Source: Gramella sp. Hel_I_59 (GTDB lineage Bacteria; Bacteroidota; Bacteroidia; Flavobacteriales; Flavobacteriaceae). From it: a DNA stretch of 64,000 nt. Within the stretch, counting starts at the first letter, position 1, and each line of letters starts with the position of its first letter. The position numbers and the translations under genes were made by a program. Shown here piece after piece: positions 25,336 to 33,955 of the stretch. The stretch covers positions 620,001 to 684,000 of the forward strand of contig NZ_VFME01000001.1 in assembly GCF_006714895.1 (NCBI RefSeq), read 5' to 3'. The notes under the pieces are model-generated. The model ran no database searches, had not been told where the DNA came from, and saw nothing but the letters and a program-made list of their open reading frames with translations.

Positions 25336-25354
25336 AAGTTGAACAAAATCAAGC

Positions 25355-26086
25355 ATGAATTTAGTACTCGATGCCGGGAATACTTCAGTAAAAGCTGCTG
25401 TTTATCAAAACGATACACTTCAGAAGAAACTTGTATTTCTAAAAGAAAATTTTTCACAGGAATTAGAAAAAATTTTCAAAGACTATCCGCAAATCACTCA
25501 TTCGATACTTTCAGAAGTGACAAAAATTGACGAACATATCATTTTTGAGCTGGAAAAGTCTACAGATTTTATTCGATTGAGCCACGATACACCCGCGCCC
25601 TTCCAGAATAAGTATCATACTCCACATACACTGGGGCTGGATAGAATTGCATTGGTGGCTGCTGCCATAGATCAATTTCCGAAGAAGAATGTGCTAATCA
25701 TTGATGCTGGTACCTGTATCACATTTGATCTAAAAACTGCTAAGGAAATATACCTTGGAGGAGCAATTTCTCCAGGATTACAGATGAGATTTAAAAGTCT
25801 GCACAAGTTTACAGCAAATTTACCGTTAGTATCTGCGAAGCCGGATGTTGATCTTATAGGCAAAACGACCGAGAGCAGCATACAATCCGGAATTATTAAC
25901 GGACTCAAAATGGAATTAAAAGGGGTTGTAGAAACCTATGCTTCTGAATTTGAAGATTTAACAGTAATATTTACAGGAGGGGACAGTCAACTTTTGTCTA
26001 TACCAACTAAAAATAGCATATTTGCCAACTCAAATTTTTTGTTAGAAGGACTTAATTTCATTCTAGAATTTAACAAGACTCAATGA
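25355..26086 (+). CDS. coaX: Type III pantothenate kinase
   Basis: Phosphorylates pantothenate in the first step of coenzyme A synthesis; the CoaX class belongs to the acetate/sugar kinase fold. 243 aa. Phosphate-1 motif LVLDAGNTSVKAA (3-15), the pantothenate-region motif PHTLGLDRIALVAAA, the catalytic region LIIDAGTCITFDL and LGGAISPGLQMR are all present, as is the late FTGGDSQLL. First gene of a tightly packed plus-strand cluster: its stop overlaps the next start by 4 bp (ATGA). Confidence 0.95.
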   Translation: MNLVLDAGNTSVKAAVYQNDTLQKKLVFLKENFSQELEKIFKDYPQITHSILSEVTKIDEHIIFELEKSTDFIRLSHDTPAPFQNKYHTPHTLGLDRIALVAAAIDQFPKKNVLIIDAGTCITFDLKTAKEIYLGGAISPGLQMRFKSLHKFTANLPLVSAKPDVDLIGKTTESSIQSGIINGLKMELKGVVETYASEFEDLTVIFTGGDSQLLSIPTKNSIFANSNFLLEGLNFILEFNKTQ

Positions 26087-27327
26087 TTAAACGATTTATA
26101 GTAATCGTAGCTTTATTTACAGGATTTATAGCTGAAGCTCAGGAAAATGTTTCTTCGCCTTATTCATATTACGGTATTGGTTTAACCAATTTCCAGGGAA
26201 CTGTGGAAAACAGGTCTATGGGAGGTTTAAGCGTATTTATGGATAGTATCCACGTGAATTTGCAGAACCCTGCAAGTTATGGTCGATTAAAGCTTACAGA
26301 TTTCACTATTGGTGCAAGTCACGATAGGGTGAAACTTGAAACTGATGGAGCGTCAGATAACTCAAAGATCTCATCTTTGGATTATTTAGCACTGGCTTTT
26401 CCAATTAGCGATAAGATTGGGATTGGTCTTGGAGTGATGCCGTATACTTCTGTAGGATATAGGATTCTGGATGTTGAAGATGATGCCTCTAGTTTACTTA
26501 CAGGTAGAGGAGGTATGAACAGAGTGTTCTTATCTGCCGGTTATGCCGTAAATGAGCACTTAAGTCTGGGTGTTGATGCTGACTATAACTTCGGAAATTT
26601 CCAGAATACGCAAAGTATCAATACTGAAGGATTGCAATACGGAACCAGCGATGTGAACAGATCAGACATCAAAGGTTTCACTTTTAACTTTGGAGCCAAT
26701 TACCAGCGCCCAATTTCAGAAAAGTTGAATCTTCATGTTTCCACTACATACGCACCTGAAATGGATCTTGATTCTGAAAATTTCAGAACAATTTCTACTA
26801 TAGATTTTGCGAGTGGTACAGGAAGAACCATAGATCAGCGAGAAGTGGATCTTAGTGAAACTCAATTTACATTCCCATCCAAATACAGCCTTGGAGCCGG
26901 AATTGGTCAAACCAACAAATGGTTTGTTGGAGCTGAATATTCCAATGTAGGATCAAGCTCTTACCAGGATAGCTTTAGCTTCAGAAATGATGGAGGAGAG
27001 TATGAGGATGCGTCTCAATTTAGTCTGGGAGGTTTTTATGTGCCAGATTATAATTCATTCACAAGTTATCTGGAGAGAGTGGTTTACCGTGCTGGATTCA
27101 GGTATGATGAGACCGGTCTTATAGTCAATGGTGAATCTATTAATGAGTTTGGCATGTCTTTTGGATTAGGATTACCGATTGGACAATTGTTCTCCAATGC
27201 AAACTTCGGAATCGAGCTTGGACAAAGAGGTACAAGAGATGCCGGACTAGTTCAGGAGAAGTTTTTAAGACTGTCTGTAGGACTTTCTTTAAACGACAAA
27301 TGGTTCACGAAAAGAAAATTTGATTAA
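26083..27327 (+). CDS. Outer-membrane beta-barrel protein of unknown substrate
   Basis: 414 aa. The signal peptide MIKRFIVIVALFTGFIAEAQ is followed by SPYSYYGIGLTNF and RSMGGLSV, the opening usual in Bacteroidota FadL/PorV-like barrels. Alternating hydrophobic strands continue to the end. Translationally coupled to coaX by a 4-bp overlap and followed by the TPR protein after 18 bp. A barrel of this kind downstream of coaX and upstream of lptC points to envelope biogenesis or lipid handling, but that is inferred from position only. Confidence 0.85.
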   Translation: MIKRFIVIVALFTGFIAEAQENVSSPYSYYGIGLTNFQGTVENRSMGGLSVFMDSIHVNLQNPASYGRLKLTDFTIGASHDRVKLETDGASDNSKISSLDYLALAFPISDKIGIGLGVMPYTSVGYRILDVEDDASSLLTGRGGMNRVFLSAGYAVNEHLSLGVDADYNFGNFQNTQSINTEGLQYGTSDVNRSDIKGFTFNFGANYQRPISEKLNLHVSTTYAPEMDLDSENFRTISTIDFASGTGRTIDQREVDLSETQFTFPSKYSLGAGIGQTNKWFVGAEYSNVGSSSYQDSFSFRNDGGEYEDASQFSLGGFYVPDYNSFTSYLERVVYRAGFRYDETGLIVNGESINEFGMSFGLGLPIGQLFSNANFGIELGQRGTRDAGLVQEKFLRLSVGLSLNDKWFTKRKFD

Positions 27328-27345
27328 CCACAATAAACTACAACG

Positions 27346-28713
27346 ATGAAAAAGAATTTCTTAGCACTTTTGACAGTTGCCATGGTAGGAACTGGAGCTG
27401 TTAGTGCACAGGATTGTACAACTACCGCAGCTTTAGCTTATGATGCTGCTAAAGCAAAAAATTACGAAACAGCTTATCCTAAACTTATGGAAGTAATGGA
27501 AGACTGTCCAAAATATAGTCTTGCAACTTACCAGTATCTGGAAAGAGCTATCGAATTCAAGATCGATAAAGCTGAAGAAGGTGATAAAGGAGAATTAGTT
27601 AAGGAATTGATTAAAGTATGGGAAACCAGACTGGAATTATATCCCGAAAAAACAAAAGCTGGAAAAGTATATTCAGATATCGCTCAGTTAAAGTATGATA
27701 ACAAACTGGGAGATAAAGAAGAACTTTACATGGCTTACGATAAAGCATGGGAAGAAGATGTAGAGAACTTCACCAGTCCTAAAGCATTATATGCATATTT
27801 TGACCTTGTAGTTGATATGCAGGATGCAGGAGATAAAAATCTTCAGGATGTATTCGATCAATACGACCGAGTTTACGCTAAGATCGAGAAAGAAGAGAAC
27901 GATGCTGCAGAAGCATTAGCTCCACTTCTTAAAAAACAGGAAGATGGTGAAGAACTTAGTTCCAAGGAAGAAAAGAAGATCAAGAATGCAGAGATCAACC
28001 TGAAGAACTACAGTATGGTTAGAAATGCATTGAATGGTAAATTAGGTGCAAGAGCAGATTGTAGCAACCTTATTCCACTATACAAGAAAGATTTCGAAGA
28101 AAAGCAAGGTGATGTAAAATGGTTGCAAAATGCGAATGCTAGACTTTCTGCTAAAGATTGTACTGAAGATCCATTGTTCATCCAGGTTTCTGAAGCATTA
28201 CACAAGTTAGAGCCTTCTGCTAAGTCTGCTTACTCTTTAGGTCAGTTAGCTGAATCTGAAGGTAACGCTTCTAAAGCATTACAGTATTATAACCAGGCGG
28301 CAGAACTTGAAACTAATAAGTCTGATCAAGCGAAGATCTACTATAGAATCGCTGGTAACTATAAAGATAAAGGTCAGTACGGGCAAGCTAGAAACTTCTA
28401 TAACAAAGCGGTAGCTGCAAAACCATCTTTAGGTAGTGCTTACTTACAAATCGCAAACATGTATGCGAAAAGTGCAAACAGTTGTGGTACAGATACGTTC
28501 ACTAAAAGAGCAGTATACTGGTTAGCTGCAGACTATGCTTCGAGAGCAGCGAGAGTTGATCCTTCTATTGCATCTAACGCAAATCAGGCAGCAGCTTCTT
28601 ATAAAGGTCTTGCTCCACAGAAATCTGATATCTTCCAGTCTAAATACAAGCCTGGACAATCAATCTCTTTTGGATGTTGGATTGGTGCATCGGTAAAAGT
28701 GCCGAATCTATAA
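27346..28713 (+). CDS. Secreted TPR-repeat protein
   Basis: 455 aa with signal peptide MKKNFLALLTVAMVGTGAVSAQ. A Cys-containing start (DCTTTAALAYDAAKAKNYET) leads into helical repeats. TPR units are clearest at about 305-365 (AYSLGQLAESEGNASKALQY, then KIYYRIAGNYKDKGQYGQAR). The long middle is Glu/Lys rich. TPR scaffolds hold protein complexes; here it would be periplasmic. It sits between the barrel protein and lptC, with only 1 bp to the latter. Confidence 0.85.
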   Translation: MKKNFLALLTVAMVGTGAVSAQDCTTTAALAYDAAKAKNYETAYPKLMEVMEDCPKYSLATYQYLERAIEFKIDKAEEGDKGELVKELIKVWETRLELYPEKTKAGKVYSDIAQLKYDNKLGDKEELYMAYDKAWEEDVENFTSPKALYAYFDLVVDMQDAGDKNLQDVFDQYDRVYAKIEKEENDAAEALAPLLKKQEDGEELSSKEEKKIKNAEINLKNYSMVRNALNGKLGARADCSNLIPLYKKDFEEKQGDVKWLQNANARLSAKDCTEDPLFIQVSEALHKLEPSAKSAYSLGQLAESEGNASKALQYYNQAAELETNKSDQAKIYYRIAGNYKDKGQYGQARNFYNKAVAAKPSLGSAYLQIANMYAKSANSCGTDTFTKRAVYWLAADYASRAARVDPSIASNANQAAASYKGLAPQKSDIFQSKYKPGQSISFGCWIGASVKVPNL

Positions 28714-28714
28714 G

Positions 28715-29287
28715 ATGAAGCTAACATATAGCAATATAATTTCAGGCATTGTCACGCTCTTAGGCGTGACAATGCTTTTTTCATGTGAAGGTAATCTTCG
28801 CGAGGTACGTGCGTTTAGCATGGAAGAAGATGCGCCGCAGGCGACAGCCGAGGGTATCAACTTAAAGTTTACAGATTCTGGGAGACTGGTTGCGACTTTA
28901 AAAAGTCCGCGTATGTTGGACTTCACAAATAAAAGCTTTCCTTACCGTGAATTTCCTGATGGTGTGGAAGTAGAGTTCTTTGATGAGAAGGACGAAAAAA
29001 ATACTGTGGTGGCAGATTACGGGATCGTCTATGAGGATACGAAATTGATCGATCTTCAGGGAAATGTGGTAATAATCACTGCCGATAGTACTAAGCTGGA
29101 AGCGAGTCAGCTATTCTGGGATCAGGACAGAAGCTGGGTCTTTACAGACAAACCAAACAAGATTAGATTCCCTGATGGATCATTTACTGAAGATCTCGGT
29201 TTTGATTCTAATCAGGATTTCAGTAATTTTCGTTCTAGAACCAATACGGGAATTCAAATTGTAGAAGAAGAAAAAGAAGATGAGTAA
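28715..29287 (+). CDS. lptC: LPS export protein LptC
   Basis: 190 aa. LptC is the bitopic periplasmic link that receives LPS from LptBFG and passes it to LptA. The N-terminal hydrophobic segment ends LFSCEG, a lipobox-like site, so this form may be a lipoprotein as seen in other Bacteroidota. The jellyroll region is evident from repeated beta signatures: LKFTDSGRLVATLKSPRMLD, FPDGVEVEFFDE and GIVYEDTKLIDLQGNVVIIT. The last motif (LQGNVV) is the Lpt repeat. Starts 1 bp after the TPR stop and overlaps the next gene by 8 bp. Confidence 0.88.
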   Translation: MKLTYSNIISGIVTLLGVTMLFSCEGNLREVRAFSMEEDAPQATAEGINLKFTDSGRLVATLKSPRMLDFTNKSFPYREFPDGVEVEFFDEKDEKNTVVADYGIVYEDTKLIDLQGNVVIITADSTKLEASQLFWDQDRSWVFTDKPNKIRFPDGSFTEDLGFDSNQDFSNFRSRTNTGIQIVEEEKEDE

Positions 29288-29471
29288 GTTTTTCAAATAT
29301 TTTGAATATGCATATTTGCTGTTCGCTGCATTCTTTCTTTTTGAAGCAGTGCGGATCTGGAATGATCAGCGTCAAAGGGCTTATTTATTCCTGTTCTTTG
29401 TGGCAATTGCAATATTCATGTTCTTCTTCAAACGGCGATTTAGGCGTCGCTACGAAGAGCGTAATAAGTAG
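29280..29471 (+). CDS. Small two-helix membrane protein between lptC and the CNNM gene
   Basis: 63 aa: MSKFFKYFEYAYLLFAAFFL (first helix), then a short loop NDQRQRA, a second helix YLFLFFVAIAIFMFFF, and a strongly basic tail KRRFRRRYEERNK. It overlaps lptC by 8 bp and ends 5 bp before the next gene, so it belongs to the operon. I do not recognise a family. It could be an accessory subunit of an envelope complex. Confidence 0.75.
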   Translation: MSKFFKYFEYAYLLFAAFFLFEAVRIWNDQRQRAYLFLFFVAIAIFMFFFKRRFRRRYEERNK

Positions 29472-29476
29472 CCTGA

Positions 29477-30763
29477 ATGGAGGTTGAAATACTAATCATA
29501 GTTTGCTCTTTAATACTTTCTGCGTTTTTCTCAGGAATGGAAATCGCTTATGTTTCCTCTAATAAGATTTTTATAGAGATAGAAAAGCGTCAGAATGATT
29601 TCCTGGCGACCGTTTTAAAACGTCTTACCAAGAAACCATCAAAATTCATAGCAACCATGCTTGTTGGAAACAATATAGCGCTGGTGGTTTATGGTTTCTT
29701 TATGGGTGATTTATTAATGTACTGGCTTAGCGGTCTCGATCCGCAAAACAGTATCATCAATTATATCGTAGTAGATCTCAGTCTGCTTACTCAAACTGTA
29801 ATTTCGACTCTTGTAATTTTACTGACTGCGGAATTTCTTCCGAAGGTATTTTTCCAGATCTACGCGAATAGCATGTTGAAATTATTTGCAGTACCTGCCT
29901 ATATCTTTTACCTGTTATTCAGTTTTGTGTCCTCATTTGTCATCTGGATCTCAGATATTATTCTGAAGAGATTTTTCAAAACTGATGGAGATGAAGTTCA
30001 ATTAGCCTTCAGTAAAGTAGAATTAGGCAACTTCATTAGCGAGCAAATGGAAACAGTTGAAGAGCATGAAGATGTAGATAGTGAAATACAGATCTTCCAG
30101 AATGCCCTTTCATTTTCAGATATTAAAGCCAGGGAAGTGATGATCCCAAGAACCGAGATCATAGCCGTTGATCAAAACCAGGCGCCAAGTGATCTTGTAC
30201 AGACCTTTACTGAAACCGGACTTTCGAAATTGCTGGTTTACAATGATACCATCGATGATATTATTGGATATGTACATTCCTTCGAATTATTCAAAAGACC
30301 TCGTTCTATAAAGTCAATATTACTACCGGTGATCTTTGTTCCCGAAACCATGTGGATCAAGGATGTTCTTAATATTCTTATCAAAAAAAGAAAAAGTATC
30401 GCTGTGGTTATCGATGAATATGGTGGAACCAGTGGTATGATGACCGTGGAAGATATTGTAGAGGAACTTTTTGGTGAAATCGAAGATGAACATGATTCAG
30501 CAGTCCTGATTGAAGAAAAGCTGGGTGACGATCATTATAAATTTTCAGCAAGGCTGGAAGTGGATTATTTAAATGAGAATTACAGAACTGAAATTCCAGA
30601 AGGTGAAAACTACGAGACCCTGAGCGGATTTATAGTAAATCATACCGAAGAAATTCCGCAGCAGGGAGAGGTTATTAAGATCGAGGATTTCGAGATCAAA
30701 ATCCTGGAAACTTCCAACACCAAAATCGAATTGGTTGAGCTGAAAATCAATCCGGAAGACTAA
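29477..30763 (+). CDS. CNNM/CorC (HlyC) family membrane protein
   Basis: 428 aa. A DUF21/CNNM transmembrane domain (about 1-190) with several hydrophobic segments is followed by two CBS domains (about 205-335; AREVMIPRTEIIAVDQNQAP, then VVIDEYGGTSGMMTVEDIVE) and a CorC_HlyC domain (about 350-425). The family is linked to Mg2+/Co2+ export. The gliding protein GldE of Flavobacteria is a member, but GldE usually neighbours gldD, absent here. Last of the closely spaced genes starting at coaX; a 94-bp gap precedes the PpiD-like gene. Confidence 0.88.
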   Translation: MEVEILIIVCSLILSAFFSGMEIAYVSSNKIFIEIEKRQNDFLATVLKRLTKKPSKFIATMLVGNNIALVVYGFFMGDLLMYWLSGLDPQNSIINYIVVDLSLLTQTVISTLVILLTAEFLPKVFFQIYANSMLKLFAVPAYIFYLLFSFVSSFVIWISDIILKRFFKTDGDEVQLAFSKVELGNFISEQMETVEEHEDVDSEIQIFQNALSFSDIKAREVMIPRTEIIAVDQNQAPSDLVQTFTETGLSKLLVYNDTIDDIIGYVHSFELFKRPRSIKSILLPVIFVPETMWIKDVLNILIKKRKSIAVVIDEYGGTSGMMTVEDIVEELFGEIEDEHDSAVLIEEKLGDDHYKFSARLEVDYLNENYRTEIPEGENYETLSGFIVNHTEEIPQQGEVIKIEDFEIKILETSNTKIELVELKINPED

Positions 30764-30857
30764 ATATCGAAAGTTAAGAATTTGCTAATTTTAAATTTTA
30801 TTATTAGCCTAAAAACCTTATTTTCGCCCCCTATATTTTGACAAATTTTATATTCAA

Positions 30858-32978
30858 ATGGCAGTATTAAACAAAATCAGACAGCGGTCTGTTTTCTTGA
30901 TTATTATCATTGCATTGGCTCTTTTCTCTTTTGTATTGGCCGATGTGATTAGAAATGGAGGCTTTAGTGGCCAGGATTCTCAAAATGTTATCGCTACCGT
31001 TAATGGTAATGAAGTGGATAGAGAAGAATTCGCCCGTGAAGTTGAGGCTTTCGAAAGAAATATGGGTAATAATATTAGTACTACTCAGGCAGTAAACCGT
31101 ATCTGGGACCAGAAATTACGCCAGGTAATTCTTGAAGAAGAAGTTGAAAAGCTTGGACTAAGAGCTGGAGAAGGTCAGGTTACTGAACTTGTGCGTACTC
31201 AAATGGCTGGAAATCCAAACTTCTCTAACGAAGCTGGAATGTTTGATGAAAACAGGTTGAGAGAATATGTTGCTAATTTGAAAGAAACTTCTCCGGAAGC
31301 TTACGCTCAATGGCAGCAGTTTACTTCCAATCTTGCACAAACTGCCAAGATGAATGCTTACTACAATATGGTAAGTGCTGGTGTTGGAGCTACTTTACTG
31401 GAAGGTGAGCAGGCTTACAAGATGCAGAATGATAATATCAATATGAAATTCGTTCAGATTCCATATTCTTCAATTCCAGATAGCGAAGTTGAAGTATCTA
31501 AATCTGATATCAAATCTTATATCGAGAATCATGCTTCTAAGTTCGAATCTGATGCTTCCAGAAGCATGCAGTATGTGATCTTTGAAGAGGCTGCTTCTAC
31601 AGGTGATGAATCTGAAGCTAAAGAAGCACTATCTAAACTAAGAAGTCAGAGAGTTGAATATAATGCTGCGATTGGTGCTAATGACACACTTCCTGGATTC
31701 GACAGTACAGATAATTATGCAGATTTTATAGCCAACAATTCAGATCTTCCTTACCAGAACATCTTTAGATTCAGAAATGATCTAAAAGGTGAAAATGCTG
31801 AGCAGATCTTCAATCTTAACGAAGGAGAATCTTTTGGTCCTTATAAAGAAAACGGATTCTGGAAACTGAGTAAAGTCGTTGAGACTAAGAATATTCCAGA
31901 TTCAGTGAAAGCAAGTCATATTCTTATTAGCTACACTGGATCTCAATTGGGAGCTGCTGGTAATAGAACTAAAGCTGAAGCTGAAGCTTTGGCTGATAGT
32001 CTTGCAGGAGTTGTAAGATCAGATTCAGAAAAATTCGCAGCACTTGCTTCTGAATTTTCTGCTGATACTTCAAATAAAGAACAGGCAGGAGATCTTGGAT
32101 ATTTTGTTCCTGGAATGATGATCCCTGCATTCGAGAACTATGTTTTTGATAATAAAACCGGAGATGTAGGTGTTGTTGAAACACCTCTTGGATACCACGT
32201 AATTTCTATAGATGATCAAACTGAAGCTGCTAAAGCAGTTAAAGTTGCAACGATCGCAAGAGAGATCCAGGCTTCAGAAAAAACAATGAACGAACAGTTC
32301 AACGAAGTAACTAAGTTTGAGATCGCTGCTGCTGAAGGTGATTTTAGCAAAGTGGCAAAAGAAAGTAACTATGAAGTGCGTACAGTAAAAGATGTAAAAG
32401 CACTTGATGAGAATATTCCTGGTGCTGGTGCTCAAAGAAGAGTGATCCAGTGGGCATTTGAAGATGATGCTAAAGTTGGTGATGTAAGAAGATTTGACAC
32501 TAACAATGGGTATGTAGTAGCGCAACTAACAGCTAAGCAGGATAAAGGATTAATGAGTGTTGAAGAAGCTTCTGCTGAAGTTACTCCAATCTTGGTTAAG
32601 CAAAAGAAAGCGGAACTTATTAAGGAGAGACTTAAAGGAAATTCGCTACAGGAAATTGCCGGGAATCAAGGTGTAAGCGTTCAAACTGCAGATGCAGTGA
32701 ACCTTAACAATCCTACTCTGGCAGGTGCAGGTGAAGAGCCGGAAGTGGTTGGAACTGTTTTCTCTCTTGAAAAAGGAGAAACAAGCGAACCTATCGCAGG
32801 AGAAAAAGGTGTTTATATTGCTGAACTTGTAAGTAAGTTCGAAGCTCCGAAAATGGAATCTTATAAAGCTTTCGCTAATCAGGAAAGTGCTTCCAGAAGA
32901 GCTCAGGCGACTACAAGAGTATTTGAAGCTTTGAAGAAAAAAGCAGATATTCAGGATAACAGAGCTAAGTTCTACTAA
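30858..32978 (+). CDS. PpiD/SurA-type periplasmic peptidyl-prolyl isomerase
   Basis: 706 aa, anchored by one N-terminal helix (FLIIIIALALFSFVLADVI) with the bulk in the periplasm. Residues about 35-180 are a SurA_N-like chaperone domain (NVIATVNGNEVDREEFAREV). A parvulin domain lies at about 350-455 (VKASHILISYTG, then AGDLGYFVPGMMIPAFENYV and TPLGYHVISI). A second, degenerate PPIase-like region may follow. PpiD proteins assist folding of outer-membrane and secreted proteins. It ends at a bidirectional terminator. Confidence 0.92.
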   Translation: MAVLNKIRQRSVFLIIIIALALFSFVLADVIRNGGFSGQDSQNVIATVNGNEVDREEFAREVEAFERNMGNNISTTQAVNRIWDQKLRQVILEEEVEKLGLRAGEGQVTELVRTQMAGNPNFSNEAGMFDENRLREYVANLKETSPEAYAQWQQFTSNLAQTAKMNAYYNMVSAGVGATLLEGEQAYKMQNDNINMKFVQIPYSSIPDSEVEVSKSDIKSYIENHASKFESDASRSMQYVIFEEAASTGDESEAKEALSKLRSQRVEYNAAIGANDTLPGFDSTDNYADFIANNSDLPYQNIFRFRNDLKGENAEQIFNLNEGESFGPYKENGFWKLSKVVETKNIPDSVKASHILISYTGSQLGAAGNRTKAEAEALADSLAGVVRSDSEKFAALASEFSADTSNKEQAGDLGYFVPGMMIPAFENYVFDNKTGDVGVVETPLGYHVISIDDQTEAAKAVKVATIAREIQASEKTMNEQFNEVTKFEIAAAEGDFSKVAKESNYEVRTVKDVKALDENIPGAGAQRRVIQWAFEDDAKVGDVRRFDTNNGYVVAQLTAKQDKGLMSVEEASAEVTPILVKQKKAELIKERLKGNSLQEIAGNQGVSVQTADAVNLNNPTLAGAGEEPEVVGTVFSLEKGETSEPIAGEKGVYIAELVSKFEAPKMESYKAFANQESASRRAQATTRVFEALKKKADIQDNRAKFY

Positions 32979-33005
32979 GACCTGGCGATTGTACTTATAA
33001 AAAAA

Positions 33006-33033
33006 ATCCTCATCAAACGATGAGGATTTTTTT
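33006..33033. terminator. Bidirectional terminator
   Basis: ATCCTCATC (33006-33014), loop AAAC, GATGAGGAT (33019-33027), with A and T runs. It serves the PpiD-like gene (+) and the HMGR-GHMP operon (-). Confidence 0.9.
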
Positions 33034-33955
33034 ATTTGATCATTTCAGAATAGCTGAGAATATCATGATAGCCTTTATTTCTGAAGTAATCCTTTGATTC
33101 TTCATTCCCGGTGGCAAGCACGAAATCCCCTCCCCAGCCGCCGAGACTTTTTATGAGTCCGTCATAATCTGGAAATAATTGATCCTGGATTCTGGGACTA
33201 TTGATAGCCTTTGAAATAAGGATCTCGTGAGCTTTTAAAAGCATTTTAAACTCCATTAAATGCTCACACTGCAATATCTGTTCAGTGATACCAGAGATCT
33301 TCTCAATAAGCTCTGATCTGTTCGATTGGCTTTGTTTGCGATAATGAGCTATGGCCTCGCGACTGTTCTGCTTGCGATTGAGGTAAACGAAGAATAGTTC
33401 CTCCTTAAATGGAGGATCAAAATCCACTGTGAAAATTGAAGCTTGCTCGTTTTTACGTTGAAAGCTTATGGGGTGGTCGTGACTTGCTGCAGCAATATCG
33501 TAACCACTGCCACCAAAGGTTTTAGCTAGTAGTTTATAGGCATCGATTTCAAGCCAGTTCGCGATATTGTTAATAAGCGTGGAGGAAGTTCCAAGTCCCC
33601 ATTTTCTATTGAAATCCTGATAAGTATTTATAGTATATCCAGACTTGAATTGCTCTGGTTTTAAAGAATAACAGTATTTCAGGATCTGTTGTAAACGCTT
33701 AGCGATCTCTTGTTGTTCCGGGCTTTCTAGAGAGGAAGACTCTGTTAGGAACTGGCCTTCATTTATCTGAAAATCGGCTTTGAACCAGATCTTATTATTT
33801 TCATCAAAACTTTCCCAGGAAATAACTGTAGATTCATTTGCTTCAACCTCTAACGACTGACCCTTCTTAGTAGGTAAGGCTAAAGACTTAGCTCCATCCA
33901 AAATAGCATATTCTCCGGTAAGCAATAATTTACCGTTGCTGTGATACTTCTGCAT
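33032..33955 (-). CDS. GHMP-family kinase, probably of the mevalonate pathway
   Basis: 307 aa cytoplasmic kinase. The start YHSNGKLLLTGEYAILDGAK is the usual GHMP N-terminus, the ATP loop is KWGLGTSSTLINN (about 117-129), and the C-terminal motif GGWGGDFVLA lies near the end. Its ATG shares one base with the stop of the HMG-CoA reductase gene (TAATG), so the two are translationally coupled. That context suggests mevalonate or phosphomevalonate kinase activity; the exact step cannot be read from sequence. No diphosphomevalonate decarboxylase gene is in the window. Confidence 0.88.
   Translation of the reverse strand: MQKYHSNGKLLLTGEYAILDGAKSLALPTKKGQSLEVEANESTVISWESFDENNKIWFKADFQINEGQFLTESSSLESPEQQEIAKRLQQILKYCYSLKPEQFKSGYTINTYQDFNRKWGLGTSSTLINNIANWLEIDAYKLLAKTFGGSGYDIAAASHDHPISFQRKNEQASIFTVDFDPPFKEELFFVYLNRKQNSREAIAHYRKQSQSNRSELIEKISGITEQILQCEHLMEFKMLLKAHEILISKAINSPRIQDQLFPDYDGLIKSLGGWGGDFVLATGNEESKDYFRNKGYHDILSYSEMIK

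Noticed and set aside
29477..30763. Naming the CNNM protein gldE
   Set aside because: GldE is a member of this family, but gldD is not adjacent and no gliding genes are in the window.
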